From positions 1-52,227 of IMG/VR virus record IMGVR_UViG_3300044695_002763: 52,227 bases of DNA; one strand, written 5' to 3'. The notes under the pieces are model-generated. The model was given only the letters and a program-made list of their open reading frames with translations. It made no database searches and was not told the DNA's origin. Source of the DNA: a virus. A program made the translations under genes and the position numbers. This document shows, piece after piece, positions 14,520 through 23,458 of the stretch (its first letter is position 1; each line of letters begins with the position of its first letter).

Positions 14520-16465
14520 AGTTTTTAATCGATAACCTCGATAGGGGGCAACCATTAAACCCCGAGGACTTTGGTATAACAATAAACGAGGACGAAACAA
14601 TAGGGGCGCGAATAGTTTCGTTTGATAATGAGCTAACGTTTGGCGGTGATGTGTTCGGCTACCTTTACGCTAAACTCGAAACCTCGGGATACTGCGAACT
14701 GGTTCGCGTAGAGGTGCAATACCTTTGCGAATCTAATGGCGTTTGGGAACGTTTAGTAGATGGTTATATAATTGCAACGGAGTCTAACTTTTTGCTCGAT
14801 AGGTGTCAGGTTAAGACAAAGGTTTACGACGAAACGTTTAGCACAAAGATTAACAATAACAAGTCAATACCATTTTCGCTACGCCTTACAACATCGAAGA
14901 ACGGTACGCCAATAACGCCACCAACTATTCGACGGCTCGATATATTCGACCCTGCGATGGGTACATGGTATCCTAATTTTACTTATGGGTATGGAGTTTA
15001 CGATGTGTTCGCGCATTTAGTAAACTGCATGAGCGACGGGCTGGTAGATTTTGCCTCTAACCTTTTTGATTATACCGACCCGACAAACGACATACCAGTA
15101 TACACGCAGGGCAATATGTTACGAACGCGCACCGATATTGAAATCTCGGCTACGTTTGAACAGTTGTATTTAACTTTAAAACAAAAGTTAAACCTCGGTA
15201 TGGGTTTCGAAAGGCAAGCAAACGGGCGACCTTTATTGCGGATTGAACCCGTTAGCTATTTCCAACAATCAACAGCGTCGGTTAATCTTTACGACCAGCC
15301 CGAAATCGAAATGAAGTTCGATGTATCGAGGCTTTACGCTTCGGTTAATTTTGGTTCGTCGCCTTATTTATTCCCGAACGAGTGCAACGGGGGCGACGGC
15401 TTTTGTTTATTTCCGCAACCAGTATTTCAGGGCTTTCGTGATGAATCTTTTGGCTTCGTTGGTGAGTGCAATACATCGAATGTATTAAACTTAAAAACGA
15501 GCGACGTAGTGTTCGACCATAACGTTATCGAAGATATATTAAGGTTTCAAAGTCAAGACCACGAATTAACCCCTATAATAATTCAAAGCGATTACCGTAG
15601 CCGATTTGCGCCTAATTCATTTAGTGCGCGGGTTTATAATCTAACGGGGCTAACGATTCCATTTTACAACCTTAACTATTCTAACGAGGGCGTTTCGAGT
15701 AATTGGTTAAATGGCTTTCCTAATTCTTTGCAAGGTTTCTTTAATCAAGGAGACCCATTGTTAACGCCGTTTTTAGCGCGTGTAATAAACGCACCTACGC
15801 TACCTTCATGGGAAATTATAAATACTACATCAACTTCGTATAGTGAATATAGCGGCGACTTTATCCCGTTTAATAATGAGATTATAGACACGGGAAATAA
15901 CTTTAACGTTCGAAGGTATCGCGTGCCGTTCTCGGGTATTTATACTTTTAACCTTTCTTTAGTTTCTTTACCAAGTGTAGGCAACAGAACTTTGATAGGA
16001 ATTATAAAACGTTTAGATGGTTTGGGCAATGTTCAACAAGAGGTACAAGGTACACCCGTGAGCGGTGGCATTGCATTGAACACAACCGCAGCCGCTACCT
16101 TTTATTGTAATGAAGGGGATTTAGTTGTAGCTGATATTACAGGCGCTTCGAGCGTTGGACCTCAAATCGAAACTATTCAAATAAACGTGCTTTCGTTTTT
16201 TGAAGGCGAAGGCACAAACTTTCAAAGCCCCGATTTACAGCCCGTAGATATTAACGACGTGCAAGCCTATCTATACAAGTTTAAGCGCCCGTTAAGCATG
16301 GCAGAGATAAACGCGATAACAAGCGAAACATCGAAGCCTATTTTATTAGGGCGCAAAGATGATAGCCTCGCGGTTACGCCTACCTACATTAAAAACATTC
16401 AAATAGAATCAGTAATGCGCAAGGGCGCACAATTCGAGCTACGTTCTAACAAACTACTTCCATGA
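14504..16465 (+). CDS. Distal tail/baseplate protein
   Basis: This is a 653-aa beta-rich protein with few Cys, directly after the tape measure, where siphophages encode distal tail and tail-associated hub proteins. The N-terminal region (about 1-120) reads like a beta-sandwich: GARIVSFDNELTFGGDVFGY. The C-terminal third contains a jelly-roll-like segment around YRVPFSGIYTFNLSL that resembles a C1q/TNF-like or carbohydrate-binding fold. No protease or lysozyme motif is visible. It overlaps both neighbours. Unit 2 copy (50131-52089) is one residue shorter, with clustered changes near residues 350-360. The exact role is inferred from position. Confidence 0.65.
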   Translation: MASELKFLIDNLDRGQPLNPEDFGITINEDETIGARIVSFDNELTFGGDVFGYLYAKLETSGYCELVRVEVQYLCESNGVWERLVDGYIIATESNFLLDRCQVKTKVYDETFSTKINNNKSIPFSLRLTTSKNGTPITPPTIRRLDIFDPAMGTWYPNFTYGYGVYDVFAHLVNCMSDGLVDFASNLFDYTDPTNDIPVYTQGNMLRTRTDIEISATFEQLYLTLKQKLNLGMGFERQANGRPLLRIEPVSYFQQSTASVNLYDQPEIEMKFDVSRLYASVNFGSSPYLFPNECNGGDGFCLFPQPVFQGFRDESFGFVGECNTSNVLNLKTSDVVFDHNVIEDILRFQSQDHELTPIIIQSDYRSRFAPNSFSARVYNLTGLTIPFYNLNYSNEGVSSNWLNGFPNSLQGFFNQGDPLLTPFLARVINAPTLPSWEIINTTSTSYSEYSGDFIPFNNEIIDTGNNFNVRRYRVPFSGIYTFNLSLVSLPSVGNRTLIGIIKRLDGLGNVQQEVQGTPVSGGIALNTTAAATFYCNEGDLVVADITGASSVGPQIETIQINVLSFFEGEGTNFQSPDLQPVDINDVQAYLYKFKRPLSMAEINAITSETSKPILLGRKDDSLAVTPTYIKNIQIESVMRKGAQFELRSNKLLP

Positions 16466-18108
16466 GTTACACATCCATACCAAATCAACCAATATTATTT
16501 AACAGCGTTTTACCCGAGCAATGTGAGGGCTGTAATAGTAATTTTGCGCAGCTTGCCGATTTTAATGACCAATTATTTTGGCAGCTCGAAGCGGGGCAAT
16601 GTGGCGAGGTTGAGTTCTTTGGCGAAACATTGGTCGAACCTTGGACACAGGACGGCAGCACGATTACGGGCGGTGGCACAAGCACAGGCGGCTACATTGC
16701 AAGCTACTTGCGTTATGATGTGGTGCAAAATTTTATCGTTACCATAACCGTAAGCGATATTGTAGGCGTGCTAAGGGTAACAATAAACGGCGGCTCGTTT
16801 CTCGATGTATCAACACAAGGCACACACACGCTATATTTAACAACCTCTGACTTAACAAGCAATGCAGTTTTAATAGGCTTTAGCAATGGCACGCAGCCCT
16901 TCGATGGTTCATTCATTATCGACAGCGTTGTGCCAGTTCCAAACGGCGGCTTATTCGCTGGCATTGTGGATGCCGAAACGCTTGCAGTTGTTCAAGTGTT
17001 AGACCCTGTTATTACAACGAGCCAACAATATTTAACGGCTGCAATTAATTTAAGCGATTACGATATTGAGGCGGGCTGCTATCGATTAGCGATTGCGGAC
17101 TATTGCGAGAATACTTGCGGGCAATACTTCATATACAATCCTTACTTTAATGGAGACCCTTTATGTATTGATTGCTTGCCTATCGGTTGGACTTCCGTTC
17201 CAACAGTAGGCTCGGATGATTGGGTCGTTGATGGTGGCGAAGCAACGATTAATTTAACCGCCTTAGGCAATTCGGCGAACCTTGTTTCAATTACTGAGCT
17301 TTGCGAGGATACGGATTACTATGTCGAAATAGAAGTCGAATCGATAAGCAATGCAAGATTGAGGTTTGCCGTTGATGGTATAGGCTACGGCTCTTTTATA
17401 ACTACGGCGGGAACGTATAGCTTTACAATTACTGTAACAAGTGGCGGCGCGGTTAGTTTAGCAGGCTCGCAACTTGGGGCTTCACTCGATGGGGATATAG
17501 TTGTTAAGCGTGTAACGGTTCGAGCCGATAAGAATTGGGCTAAGTACGATAAGTATAGCGACCTTATAAGCATTGGAGATTATTCGGACGATTGCAGATT
17601 TTTTAAGATAGAAGGGTGCAACGGCGAAAACCAATTTGGATTAGGTTTTTATGGCACTTCGTTTTTAGCTGGTATTCGATTAGAGGGGCGACGATTCCAA
17701 CCGCAATACGATACCGATACCGATTTATTTAGATATGCTTCGGGGCGTTGGCAGGCAAGTTATGTAGACCGCAAAAAGAAATTGAGCTATTATTTTGGGC
17801 GCTTGCCCGAATACGTTTTAGATTTTCTTTCGATTGTTTTCTACTTCGATAATTGTTACATAAACGGCGACTTAGTTTTCCCAGCCGATAATGAGTTCCC
17901 TACAATCGAATATGATAATGCAGACGATTTAGGCGCGTTAACGATAGACTTGTATAATAAGCGCGATAAGGTGCGTAAAACGGTTTGTGTTGGCGTGGAT
18001 GCTAATTGCCTACCATCGATATTAGATAACGACTCAGAGCCGTTTATATTAACGCAGGATAGCGAGCGTTTAATTACGCAAGATGTGATTAACTTATATC
18101 AAGAATAA
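16462..18108 (+). CDS. Tail protein with two beta-sandwich (CBM-like) domains, receptor-binding candidate
   Basis: This is a 548-aa protein that starts at ATGA with the previous stop. The N-terminal part is Cys-containing (EQCEGCNSNFAQLADFNDQLFWQ). Two similar beta-sandwich segments follow, about residues 75-155 (FIVTITVSDIVG...) and 265-350 (YYVEIEVESISNARLRFAV...), both ending in a DG-x-I-V/I-x-x-V strand. They look like carbohydrate-binding or Ig-like domains used by phages of Bacteroidota to touch host glycans. The C-terminus ends with a LTQDSERLITQD motif. Host recognition is an inference. The unit 2 homologue begins at 52086 and is cut by the window end. Confidence 0.6.
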   Translation: MSYTSIPNQPILFNSVLPEQCEGCNSNFAQLADFNDQLFWQLEAGQCGEVEFFGETLVEPWTQDGSTITGGGTSTGGYIASYLRYDVVQNFIVTITVSDIVGVLRVTINGGSFLDVSTQGTHTLYLTTSDLTSNAVLIGFSNGTQPFDGSFIIDSVVPVPNGGLFAGIVDAETLAVVQVLDPVITTSQQYLTAAINLSDYDIEAGCYRLAIADYCENTCGQYFIYNPYFNGDPLCIDCLPIGWTSVPTVGSDDWVVDGGEATINLTALGNSANLVSITELCEDTDYYVEIEVESISNARLRFAVDGIGYGSFITTAGTYSFTITVTSGGAVSLAGSQLGASLDGDIVVKRVTVRADKNWAKYDKYSDLISIGDYSDDCRFFKIEGCNGENQFGLGFYGTSFLAGIRLEGRRFQPQYDTDTDLFRYASGRWQASYVDRKKKLSYYFGRLPEYVLDFLSIVFYFDNCYINGDLVFPADNEFPTIEYDNADDLGALTIDLYNKRDKVRKTVCVGVDANCLPSILDNDSEPFILTQDSERLITQDVINLYQE

Positions 18109-18113
18109 TTTTG

Positions 18114-18121
18114 TAAATTTG
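18114..18121 (+). promoter_or_regulatory. TAnnTTTG promoter element of the 18204 gene
   Basis: TAAATTTG begins 6 bases after the tail gene stop. No clear TTTG upstream box is seen at the right distance. An 82-base leader follows, long compared with other transcripts here, and it can fold. Confidence 0.55.
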
Positions 18122-18144
18122 TGTAACATTTGAGCAATCCATTT

Positions 18145-18195
18145 TAGGTGTCAGGCTTACGACCTATCAAACCGAAGCCGAAACAATAAACACCT
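18145..18195 (+). ncRNA. Pseudoknot leader of the tail-tube-like gene
   Basis: Hairpin TAGGT/ACCTA (18145-18149/18162-18166) has GGCTT (18154-18158) in its loop, which pairs with AAGCC (18175-18179): an H-type pseudoknot. Alternatively AGGTGT (18146-18151) pairs with ACACCT (18190-18195), which would replace the hairpin. A leader with the same plan precedes the capsid gene (25372-25431). No covariation test is possible because unit 2 ends before this place. Confidence 0.5.
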
Positions 18196-18203
18196 TTTAA
18201 ATT

Positions 18204-18743
18204 ATGGGATGCGTTTCCTATTGCGATGTATCGCTACTCGAACATAATTTGGTGGACTGTAACGAGTACAAACTCGGCGGTGTTTCAGCGGTAATCGTTG
18301 GCGCTTGTAATGTAACCGTAGCCGACCCGTCGGACGCGGTAGAAATTGCAGCGTTGTTAGCGAGCGGTGAAGCCCGTTTGATTGAAGACATTCGTTTCGC
18401 TCTGCCTGCTGGTTCGCCTGTAACGGTAGATTCACCTATCGGCTGCGGTACGCCGATTCGTATTAATGAAGACCGCACCGCCACGCTATACGATGCCAAC
18501 GTAACAGATGAGAATAACCTCTTTTGGAACGATGTAAACAACCGCCGTGTCGGTTGGATTATGGCTTATATGTGTGATAGCGGTAAGATTATTTTTATCG
18601 ACCCGCCAGTTGGAATTACAACGAGCGCTAACTTTATTTTGCCTGAGCAGAATAACGAATTGCAGCGCTACGAAGTAACGTTCTCATGGCGCGATAAAGA
18701 TATCCCAACTCAGTACAATGCACCAGTTGGAATCTTCAGCTAA
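18204..18743 (+). CDS. Putative major tail tube protein
   Basis: This 179-aa protein starts MGCVSYCDVSLLEHN and ends in YEVTFSWRDKDIPTQYNAPVGIF. The final strand pattern (YxVTFxWKDK...APVGIF) is similar to tail tube proteins of Bacteroidota siphophages, and the size fits. It has its own promoter, a structured leader and a strong terminator just after its stop (18760-18795), as expected for an abundant structural protein. Its place after the baseplate genes and not before the chaperone is unusual. Another highly expressed virion protein is the alternative. Confidence 0.55.
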   Translation: MGCVSYCDVSLLEHNLVDCNEYKLGGVSAVIVGACNVTVADPSDAVEIAALLASGEARLIEDIRFALPAGSPVTVDSPIGCGTPIRINEDRTATLYDANVTDENNLFWNDVNNRRVGWIMAYMCDSGKIIFIDPPVGITTSANFILPEQNNELQRYEVTFSWRDKDIPTQYNAPVGIFS

Positions 18744-19686
18744 TTTATTGAACCAACAGAAGCACGCCCCGTCAAATGTCGGGGTTGTGCTTTTTGCGTT
18801 TGGTAAACCGCACTATTACGGCGCGGCTTATAACTTAGCGTTTTCTATTAAGCGTTTCAATAGCGAGCTTAAAATTGCCCTTTTCGTTGACGATACCGAT
18901 AAGGTTTATGGCTACGCTCACGGGGTTGCGGATTACGTCGATTCAATAAATAAGATTAATCCCGAACACTTAACAACGGGCGGCAAGTTAGACCCCGCCA
19001 AACTTAAAATTAATCTTTACGATTATCTACCCTTTGAGCATAACATTTACCTCGATGTTGATGCCGTAGCGCTAAAGGATTTAGAGCCTATGGTTAACGA
19101 ATTGATTAACGCGGGTAAACACTACATAAGCCATACCGTAGGCTATCACACCATACAGCAAGGGCGTGCAATACCTTCCATGCAATGGGCGTGGGCAGAT
19201 GATATATGGCAGCATTTCGAATTAAGCGATACGGCTGTATTACCAGCGATTAATAGCTCGATTCAATACATATACAAGGGCGAAGCCTCTAAACGTTTAT
19301 ACGACACGGCTAAAGAGCTTTACTATAATAATCCTTTGCCCGTTAATAAGCTGCGCATGAAATGGGGCGGCGGGCAACCCGATGAGCTTTACATGAATAT
19401 CGCGATGGCTAAGTTAGAAATAGACCCCGCGATTATTAGCGTAGGTCATACCGACGGAAGCGAAAACGGTTATATTCATTTTGCAATGCAGCGCCGTTTA
19501 TCGTTCGAACAAATAACAGAGCGATTCTATTTACAATCGTATTACGGCGGGCAAGGATTTACACCCTTGTTTTACGTTGAGTGGCTCGATAGACTTTTAA
19601 AAAAATGGTTTGCCGAAAGTGGCAAGCAGCACATTCACTTCATAAACCGAATAACATCGAATAAGTATGCGGGAAACAAAAAGTAA
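18718..19686 (+). CDS. GT-A type glycosyltransferase
   Basis: This 322-aa protein begins in the end of the previous gene (26-base overlap). The first strand VGVVLFAFGKPHY and the metal-binding Asp113-x-Asp115 in IYLDVDAVALK are typical of GT-A glycosyltransferases (GT8-like), which use nucleotide sugars. A C-terminal GGGQPDELYMNIA segment fits acceptor or product binding. The codons for residues 15-25 also form an intrinsic terminator, so expression is probably low compared with the upstream gene. Together with the methyltransferase next to it, it could decorate virion proteins or host surface glycans; DNA glucosylation is less likely given its location. Confidence 0.72.
   Translation: MHQLESSANLLNQQKHAPSNVGVVLFAFGKPHYYGAAYNLAFSIKRFNSELKIALFVDDTDKVYGYAHGVADYVDSINKINPEHLTTGGKLDPAKLKINLYDYLPFEHNIYLDVDAVALKDLEPMVNELINAGKHYISHTVGYHTIQQGRAIPSMQWAWADDIWQHFELSDTAVLPAINSSIQYIYKGEASKRLYDTAKELYYNNPLPVNKLRMKWGGGQPDELYMNIAMAKLEIDPAIISVGHTDGSENGYIHFAMQRRLSFEQITERFYLQSYYGGQGFTPLFYVEWLDRLLKKWFAESGKQHIHFINRITSNKYAGNKK
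18760..18795 (+). terminator. Intrinsic terminator inside the glycosyltransferase 5' coding region
   Basis: AAGCAC/GTGCTT (18760-18765/18787-18792) and CCCCG/CGGGG (18767-18771/18780-18784) form a long interrupted stem with an 8-base loop, followed by TTTTT (18791-18795). It ends transcripts of the tail-tube-like gene while also coding for the next protein. Confidence 0.75.
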
Positions 19687-20278
19687 AAAGGTAGTCGCAG
19701 CCAAAGCCGAAAAGCATATCGAAATTTACGGGCTTGAGCCACTACCCGAAAAGGTTTTAGTAACTACCGAAACATTTAGCGAAGTACCGCGCCACGGGTG
19801 GAATAGTGAAGCTGATGTGTGCGAGTTTATCGGTTCGTTGATTAAGATGCAAGGCGCTAAAGCCGTTTTAGAAATTGGTGTTTTTGAGGGTGAAACTTCT
19901 GTTAAAATGATTGAGGCGCTACCGATAGGCGGCTATTATGCAGGCATCGATATTAACGACCACCGCAAACATAAGTTAGAACGCAGCGGCATTGCTGTTG
20001 ATTTTATTTTAGGGCAATCGATACCCGTGATAAAATCAATGCCAGCAAACCATTTCGATTTTATATTCGTTGACGGCGACCATAGTTGGGCTAACATTCT
20101 ACCCGAGTTTAAAGAGCTTGAGCGCGTAATTGCAAACGGCGGTATAATTGCCTACCATGATACGCTACACATTACCGACGTAAGCGAGTTAATGCGCTAC
20201 GTTAACCATTTTAACTATAACGTAGTTACGCTCAATACTTCCGAGGGGCGTGGCTTATCAATATTGCAGAAACTATGA
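19667..20278 (+). CDS. Class I SAM-dependent methyltransferase (Methyltransf_24 type)
   Basis: This 203-aa protein has motif I VLEIGVFEGETS (about 67-78), an acidic binding segment AGIDINDH, FIFVDGDHSW, and GGIIAYHDT. That order is typical of small-molecule or sugar O-methyltransferases of the Methyltransf_24 group. No DNA-methylase motif (NPPY or PCQ) is present. It overlaps the glycosyltransferase by 20 bases, so the two are co-translated and likely act on the same product, for example a methylated glycan on the capsid or tail. The stop overlaps a 26-aa frame. Confidence 0.78.
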   Translation: MRETKSKKVVAAKAEKHIEIYGLEPLPEKVLVTTETFSEVPRHGWNSEADVCEFIGSLIKMQGAKAVLEIGVFEGETSVKMIEALPIGGYYAGIDINDHRKHKLERSGIAVDFILGQSIPVIKSMPANHFDFIFVDGDHSWANILPEFKELERVIANGGIIAYHDTLHITDVSELMRYVNHFNYNVVTLNTSEGRGLSILQKL

Positions 20279-20355
20279 AAGCACTAAACTTTTGCCGTTC
20301 TAAGTCGTGCGGTTCGCACGTTATCGTTAACCCAACTTCTAAAGCAGTCGCGTAA
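20275..20355 (+). CDS. 26-aa micro-ORF
   Basis: The frame MKALNFCRSKSCGSHVIVNP... of 26 codons starts at ATGA with the methyltransferase stop and ends at TAATG with the portal start. Perfect packing suggests it is at least translated as a coupling link. The Cys-x5-Cys and basic character might bind metal. No relative is known to me. Confidence 0.45.
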   Translation: MKALNFCRSKSCGSHVIVNPTSKAVA

Positions 20356-22265
20356 TGGCATTAACACCCGAGGAAATCGACAAAGTAGTAAATCGTTTTG
20401 CGGCTAAGTTTAGGGGCTGGAGCGAAGCGAGTCGCAGTTCGCCGTTAAACCCAATAACAAAACAGCGACAAGGCGTAAGCCAGTACCCCGAGTATTGGGA
20501 TGGGTATAACTACGCGGCTAAAATGTACGATAGTATTTTACCGCATACACGCCCCGACATTTATCCCGAACATTTGCTTAGTGTTCGCGCCCCGAATCAA
20601 ACCGACGTACAAGCGCAATACATAAAGGCTAATTATAAGCCCACTACCTTAAGCGTATTTGAGGATTTTAAAGCAACGGTAAGCCGTGCTTTCGCCGACC
20701 AAAATTGGAGTATTAAATACTACCCTGAGTTAGACGAACGTTTTGGCGAAGATAGTTTCCAGCGGTTCGTTAACGAGGAAATAAAGAAATTTGGCAGCGT
20801 TGAGGCGTTTGTTAAAACGATGCTACCGACTTTAAAACTTGTAGACCCGAACGGCATTATCGCCATTGAACCCGAGGACGTAGAAACAGTTTCAAGCAAA
20901 AACGACGACAGCGAAGTTATAAGCAATGAGCTTTTAAAACCAATGCCGCATTACTATTCGTGTAAGTCGATTGTAGGGCAAAGATTTGGAGAATACTACT
21001 TAGTTATTACCGACGATTACAGCAATGTAAAAAGCGGTTCTAAGATGGAGAAAAGCGGTATCGTTTTAGAGCTTTACGACGATACCAATATATGGAAGAT
21101 TTACCAAACGGGTAAAAAAGCCGATATGGAATTTAGCGAACCCGTGCTTTACTTTCAGCACAATTTAGGGTACGTTCCATGCCATAAGCTAATGGGTACG
21201 CCTCAGCTAATTAATGATGAAATAGCGTTTCAATCCCCGTTTATTACCGCCGTGCCTTTCTTAGACCAAGTGGTACTGGATGAAAGTTATTTACAAATAA
21301 GCAAAGCGACAAGCGCATTCCCGTTTATGGTGGCGTTGGGTGAGGTTTGCGACTTTATCGACCGCGAAGGTAATAAGTGCGTAGACGGGCAATTGTTCGA
21401 CCCTATTAACGGCGGTTATCGTACTTGCCCTTCCTGTAGCGGTGGCGGTTTAAAGTCGCGTTTTAGCCCTACGGGTATGCTTTTAATCAAGCCTAAGACC
21501 TCAGTAAGCGAAGGCGATAGCGGTATAAGTGGCGAATACTTAAAGTTCGTTTCGCCGCCTATGGATACGCTCAACTTTTTGCGCGTTGAAATAGATAACC
21601 AAATGAAAAAAGCCCGCGCTATTTTACACCTACCAACGAGCGATAGTTTGGCAGGCGTTGGCGAGGGCGTAACGGCTACGGGTAGCTTAAATAAGATGCG
21701 CAGCTTATATGCGTTTTTAAAGCCTATTTCAGACCAGTTATTCAGCTTGTATGAGTTTATACTTGTAACAACGGGGAAAATGCGTTACGGCGACTTATTC
21801 GGGGGTGTTACGTTGGTATATCCTACGACCTTTGATGTAAGCACACCGAGCGATTATTTAGCGGTAATAGGTGAAGGTATCGCGGCGGGTGTACCGCCTT
21901 CGGTTACGTTTTCAAACGTTTACAATTACATTAAGGCAATCCACTATACCGACGAGGAAACGAGCGCGGTTTATGATTTGATTATAAACGCCGACGAACT
22001 TTTATTAATGAGTAGCGCCGATATTGCGGCGCGGGTTGCGAATGGTACGGTAGAAAAATGGCAGGATGTGTTACACTTTAGCGCCCCTCAGTTAGTAATG
22101 GAATTAATCCGTAACTATATTCCAACAGAGGAAGCCCCGAGGTTTACCGATTTACCGCAACAGGAGCAAGTCGTAGCGCTGCGTAACATTGCAGCCTCGA
22201 AGGTACGCGAGCAATTAGACCCAATACAAACCGCGCAACGCGATTTATTAAATGGCATCGCTTGA
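20355..22265 (+). CDS. Portal protein
   Basis: This is a 636-aa protein. It precedes a MuF-like gene and scaffold, the usual position of the portal, the dodecameric ring through which DNA is packaged and which nucleates the head. The N-terminal region has YWDGYNYAAKMYDS and SVFEDFKATVSRAFADQNW, the middle has an acidic region, and a zinc-ribbon-like insertion (CDFIDREGNKC ... CPSCSGGG) lies near residues 330-370. This insertion is known from portal proteins of Bacteroidota phages. The C-terminal helical part (LFSLYEFILVTTGKMRYG) fits the stem/crown. It overlaps the next gene by 14 bases. Confidence 0.8.
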   Translation: MALTPEEIDKVVNRFAAKFRGWSEASRSSPLNPITKQRQGVSQYPEYWDGYNYAAKMYDSILPHTRPDIYPEHLLSVRAPNQTDVQAQYIKANYKPTTLSVFEDFKATVSRAFADQNWSIKYYPELDERFGEDSFQRFVNEEIKKFGSVEAFVKTMLPTLKLVDPNGIIAIEPEDVETVSSKNDDSEVISNELLKPMPHYYSCKSIVGQRFGEYYLVITDDYSNVKSGSKMEKSGIVLELYDDTNIWKIYQTGKKADMEFSEPVLYFQHNLGYVPCHKLMGTPQLINDEIAFQSPFITAVPFLDQVVLDESYLQISKATSAFPFMVALGEVCDFIDREGNKCVDGQLFDPINGGYRTCPSCSGGGLKSRFSPTGMLLIKPKTSVSEGDSGISGEYLKFVSPPMDTLNFLRVEIDNQMKKARAILHLPTSDSLAGVGEGVTATGSLNKMRSLYAFLKPISDQLFSLYEFILVTTGKMRYGDLFGGVTLVYPTTFDVSTPSDYLAVIGEGIAAGVPPSVTFSNVYNYIKAIHYTDEETSAVYDLIINADELLLMSSADIAARVANGTVEKWQDVLHFSAPQLVMELIRNYIPTEEAPRFTDLPQQEQVVALRNIAASKVREQLDPIQTAQRDLLNGIA

Positions 22266-23163
22266 CGAACTGATTAAAAAAAAGATTCGGTTATTCGAAC
22301 AGATACCGAAGGATATGGCAACGAGCGCGGAACGTGCGCAGCTTGACGCGTGGCGAACCGTTGAGCCGTTGCTTCGCGATATGGACGTAGATAGCGACGG
22401 GAATATAACTCAAACGGATGCCAACATAAACCGAATCGGATTAATAGCCGACGAACTCAATAAGGTTTTAGCGGGTGGCGAATACAAAGACGCCGTTTCA
22501 AAGTTCCTAACTCAGATTCAAGAGGGCGTAAACCTATCAACTGAAATAGCGCAAAAGTTTGAGGCTGGTTTTGAGCCTACCGAAGCGCAGCGGCGTTTAG
22601 TTCAAATAAGCCAACAGAACGCGATTAATTCTTTTTTTGGTACTGGATTAAGGGAGCGTGTTACACAACCGTTTTTAGAGCAGCTAACGGCTAATGTAGC
22701 GGCACGCGCACCGCTTAACCAAGCCGTAAAAGCATTAAGCGCAACGATAATCGGTAACAATAACATCGACGGTAATTTATTAGGTCATATCAAAACAACC
22801 GCCTCAACAGCGCAAGCGATAGCCGACCGTAGTTTCAGCGCAGCCGTTAACGAGGAAGTGGGTATACAATGGTTTCAATACTTAGGGGGCGAAATACCTA
22901 CGACGCGCCCGTTCTGCGAACATAGGCAAGGGCAAATATTCCACAGAAAAGAAATTGAGGCTTGGGGCAACGGTCAAAACAGCGCTGGCATAAATGATAT
23001 TAGAAATGGAACTTGGGCGGGGCAAATAGACGGAACGGATAGCCGCACTATTTTTACGTTTGTTGGCGGTTGGAATTGCCGACATGATTTAGTACCGTAC
23101 CCGCCTTCTAAAGTACCCGAAACGGTTAAGGCTCGCGCAAGGGCTGAGGGTTATATTGATTAA
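22252..23163 (+). CDS. MuF-like minor head protein
   Basis: This is a 303-aa protein with a helical N-terminal two-thirds and a C-terminal MuF-type domain: PTTRPFCEHRQGQIF followed by IDGTDSRTIFTFVGGWNCRHDLVPY. The Cys/His pattern (C...H...C-R-H) is the signature of phage head morphogenesis proteins related to Mu gpF and SPP1 gp7. These bind the portal during head assembly and may be ejected. No toxin domain is attached. Confidence 0.88.
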   Translation: MASLDELIKKKIRLFEQIPKDMATSAERAQLDAWRTVEPLLRDMDVDSDGNITQTDANINRIGLIADELNKVLAGGEYKDAVSKFLTQIQEGVNLSTEIAQKFEAGFEPTEAQRRLVQISQQNAINSFFGTGLRERVTQPFLEQLTANVAARAPLNQAVKALSATIIGNNNIDGNLLGHIKTTASTAQAIADRSFSAAVNEEVGIQWFQYLGGEIPTTRPFCEHRQGQIFHRKEIEAWGNGQNSAGINDIRNGTWAGQIDGTDSRTIFTFVGGWNCRHDLVPYPPSKVPETVKARARAEGYID

Positions 23164-23167
23164 TTGT

Positions 23168-23194
23168 TTTGCAATTTCAAATTAACTATCTTTG
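23168..23194 (+). promoter_or_regulatory. Promoter before the small gene and scaffold
   Basis: TTTG (23168-23171) and TATCTTTG (23187-23194) are spaced by 15 bases. The ATG of the next gene is 6 bases downstream, so the transcript would have almost no leader. Confidence 0.6.
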
Positions 23195-23200
23195 TGCTAA

Positions 23201-23458
23201 ATGAAATACTTACTACTAACTGACGGCAAGATTATACACGCATCCGACGTTGTGGCAAGTAATCTAATGACACGCGGTGCGCGTGAATTGAAATTAAAAC
23301 AAATAGAAACCCCTATAATTTATGGCAATGAAACCCGAGGAGGCGATGGAGTTAATCAAATTCCTAAACCTCGACGAAGCCGAAAGCCTCGAAACGGCGA
23401 AGGAGAAATTCCAAACGAATTGGATAGACCAAAAAGAACACGCCGCGACGCTCGGTAA
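23201..23458 (+). CDS. Small protein overlapping the scaffold gene
   Basis: The 85-aa frame starts directly after a promoter. Residues 1-40 (MKYLLLTDGKIIHASDVVAS...) look like a normal small beta/helix protein. The remaining 45 residues are Arg/Pro-rich and overlap the scaffold gene in another frame for 137 bases, so they may be a tolerated tail. It could be a head-assembly accessory protein. I cannot exclude that only the first part is meaningful. Confidence 0.5.
   Translation: MKYLLLTDGKIIHASDVVASNLMTRGARELKLKQIETPIIYGNETRGGDGVNQIPKPRRSRKPRNGEGEIPNELDRPKRTRRDAR

Larger units (their letters stand above)
1..16603. repeat. Unit 1 part of the tandem phage genome duplication
   Basis: This stretch is the segment of the first genome unit that recurs, diverged, at 34540-52227. 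Gene order is the same in both. In the first 190 bases of the SSB-like gene I count 6 substitutions, all synonymous. Local blocks differ completely: 1423-2054, the repeat and C-terminal part of 3616-4302, 4655-4798, about 7550-8600, the insertion at 9023-9061, and the middle of the tape measure gene. The unit length is 34539 bases, measured from position 1 to the base before the second start. Confidence 0.97.
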
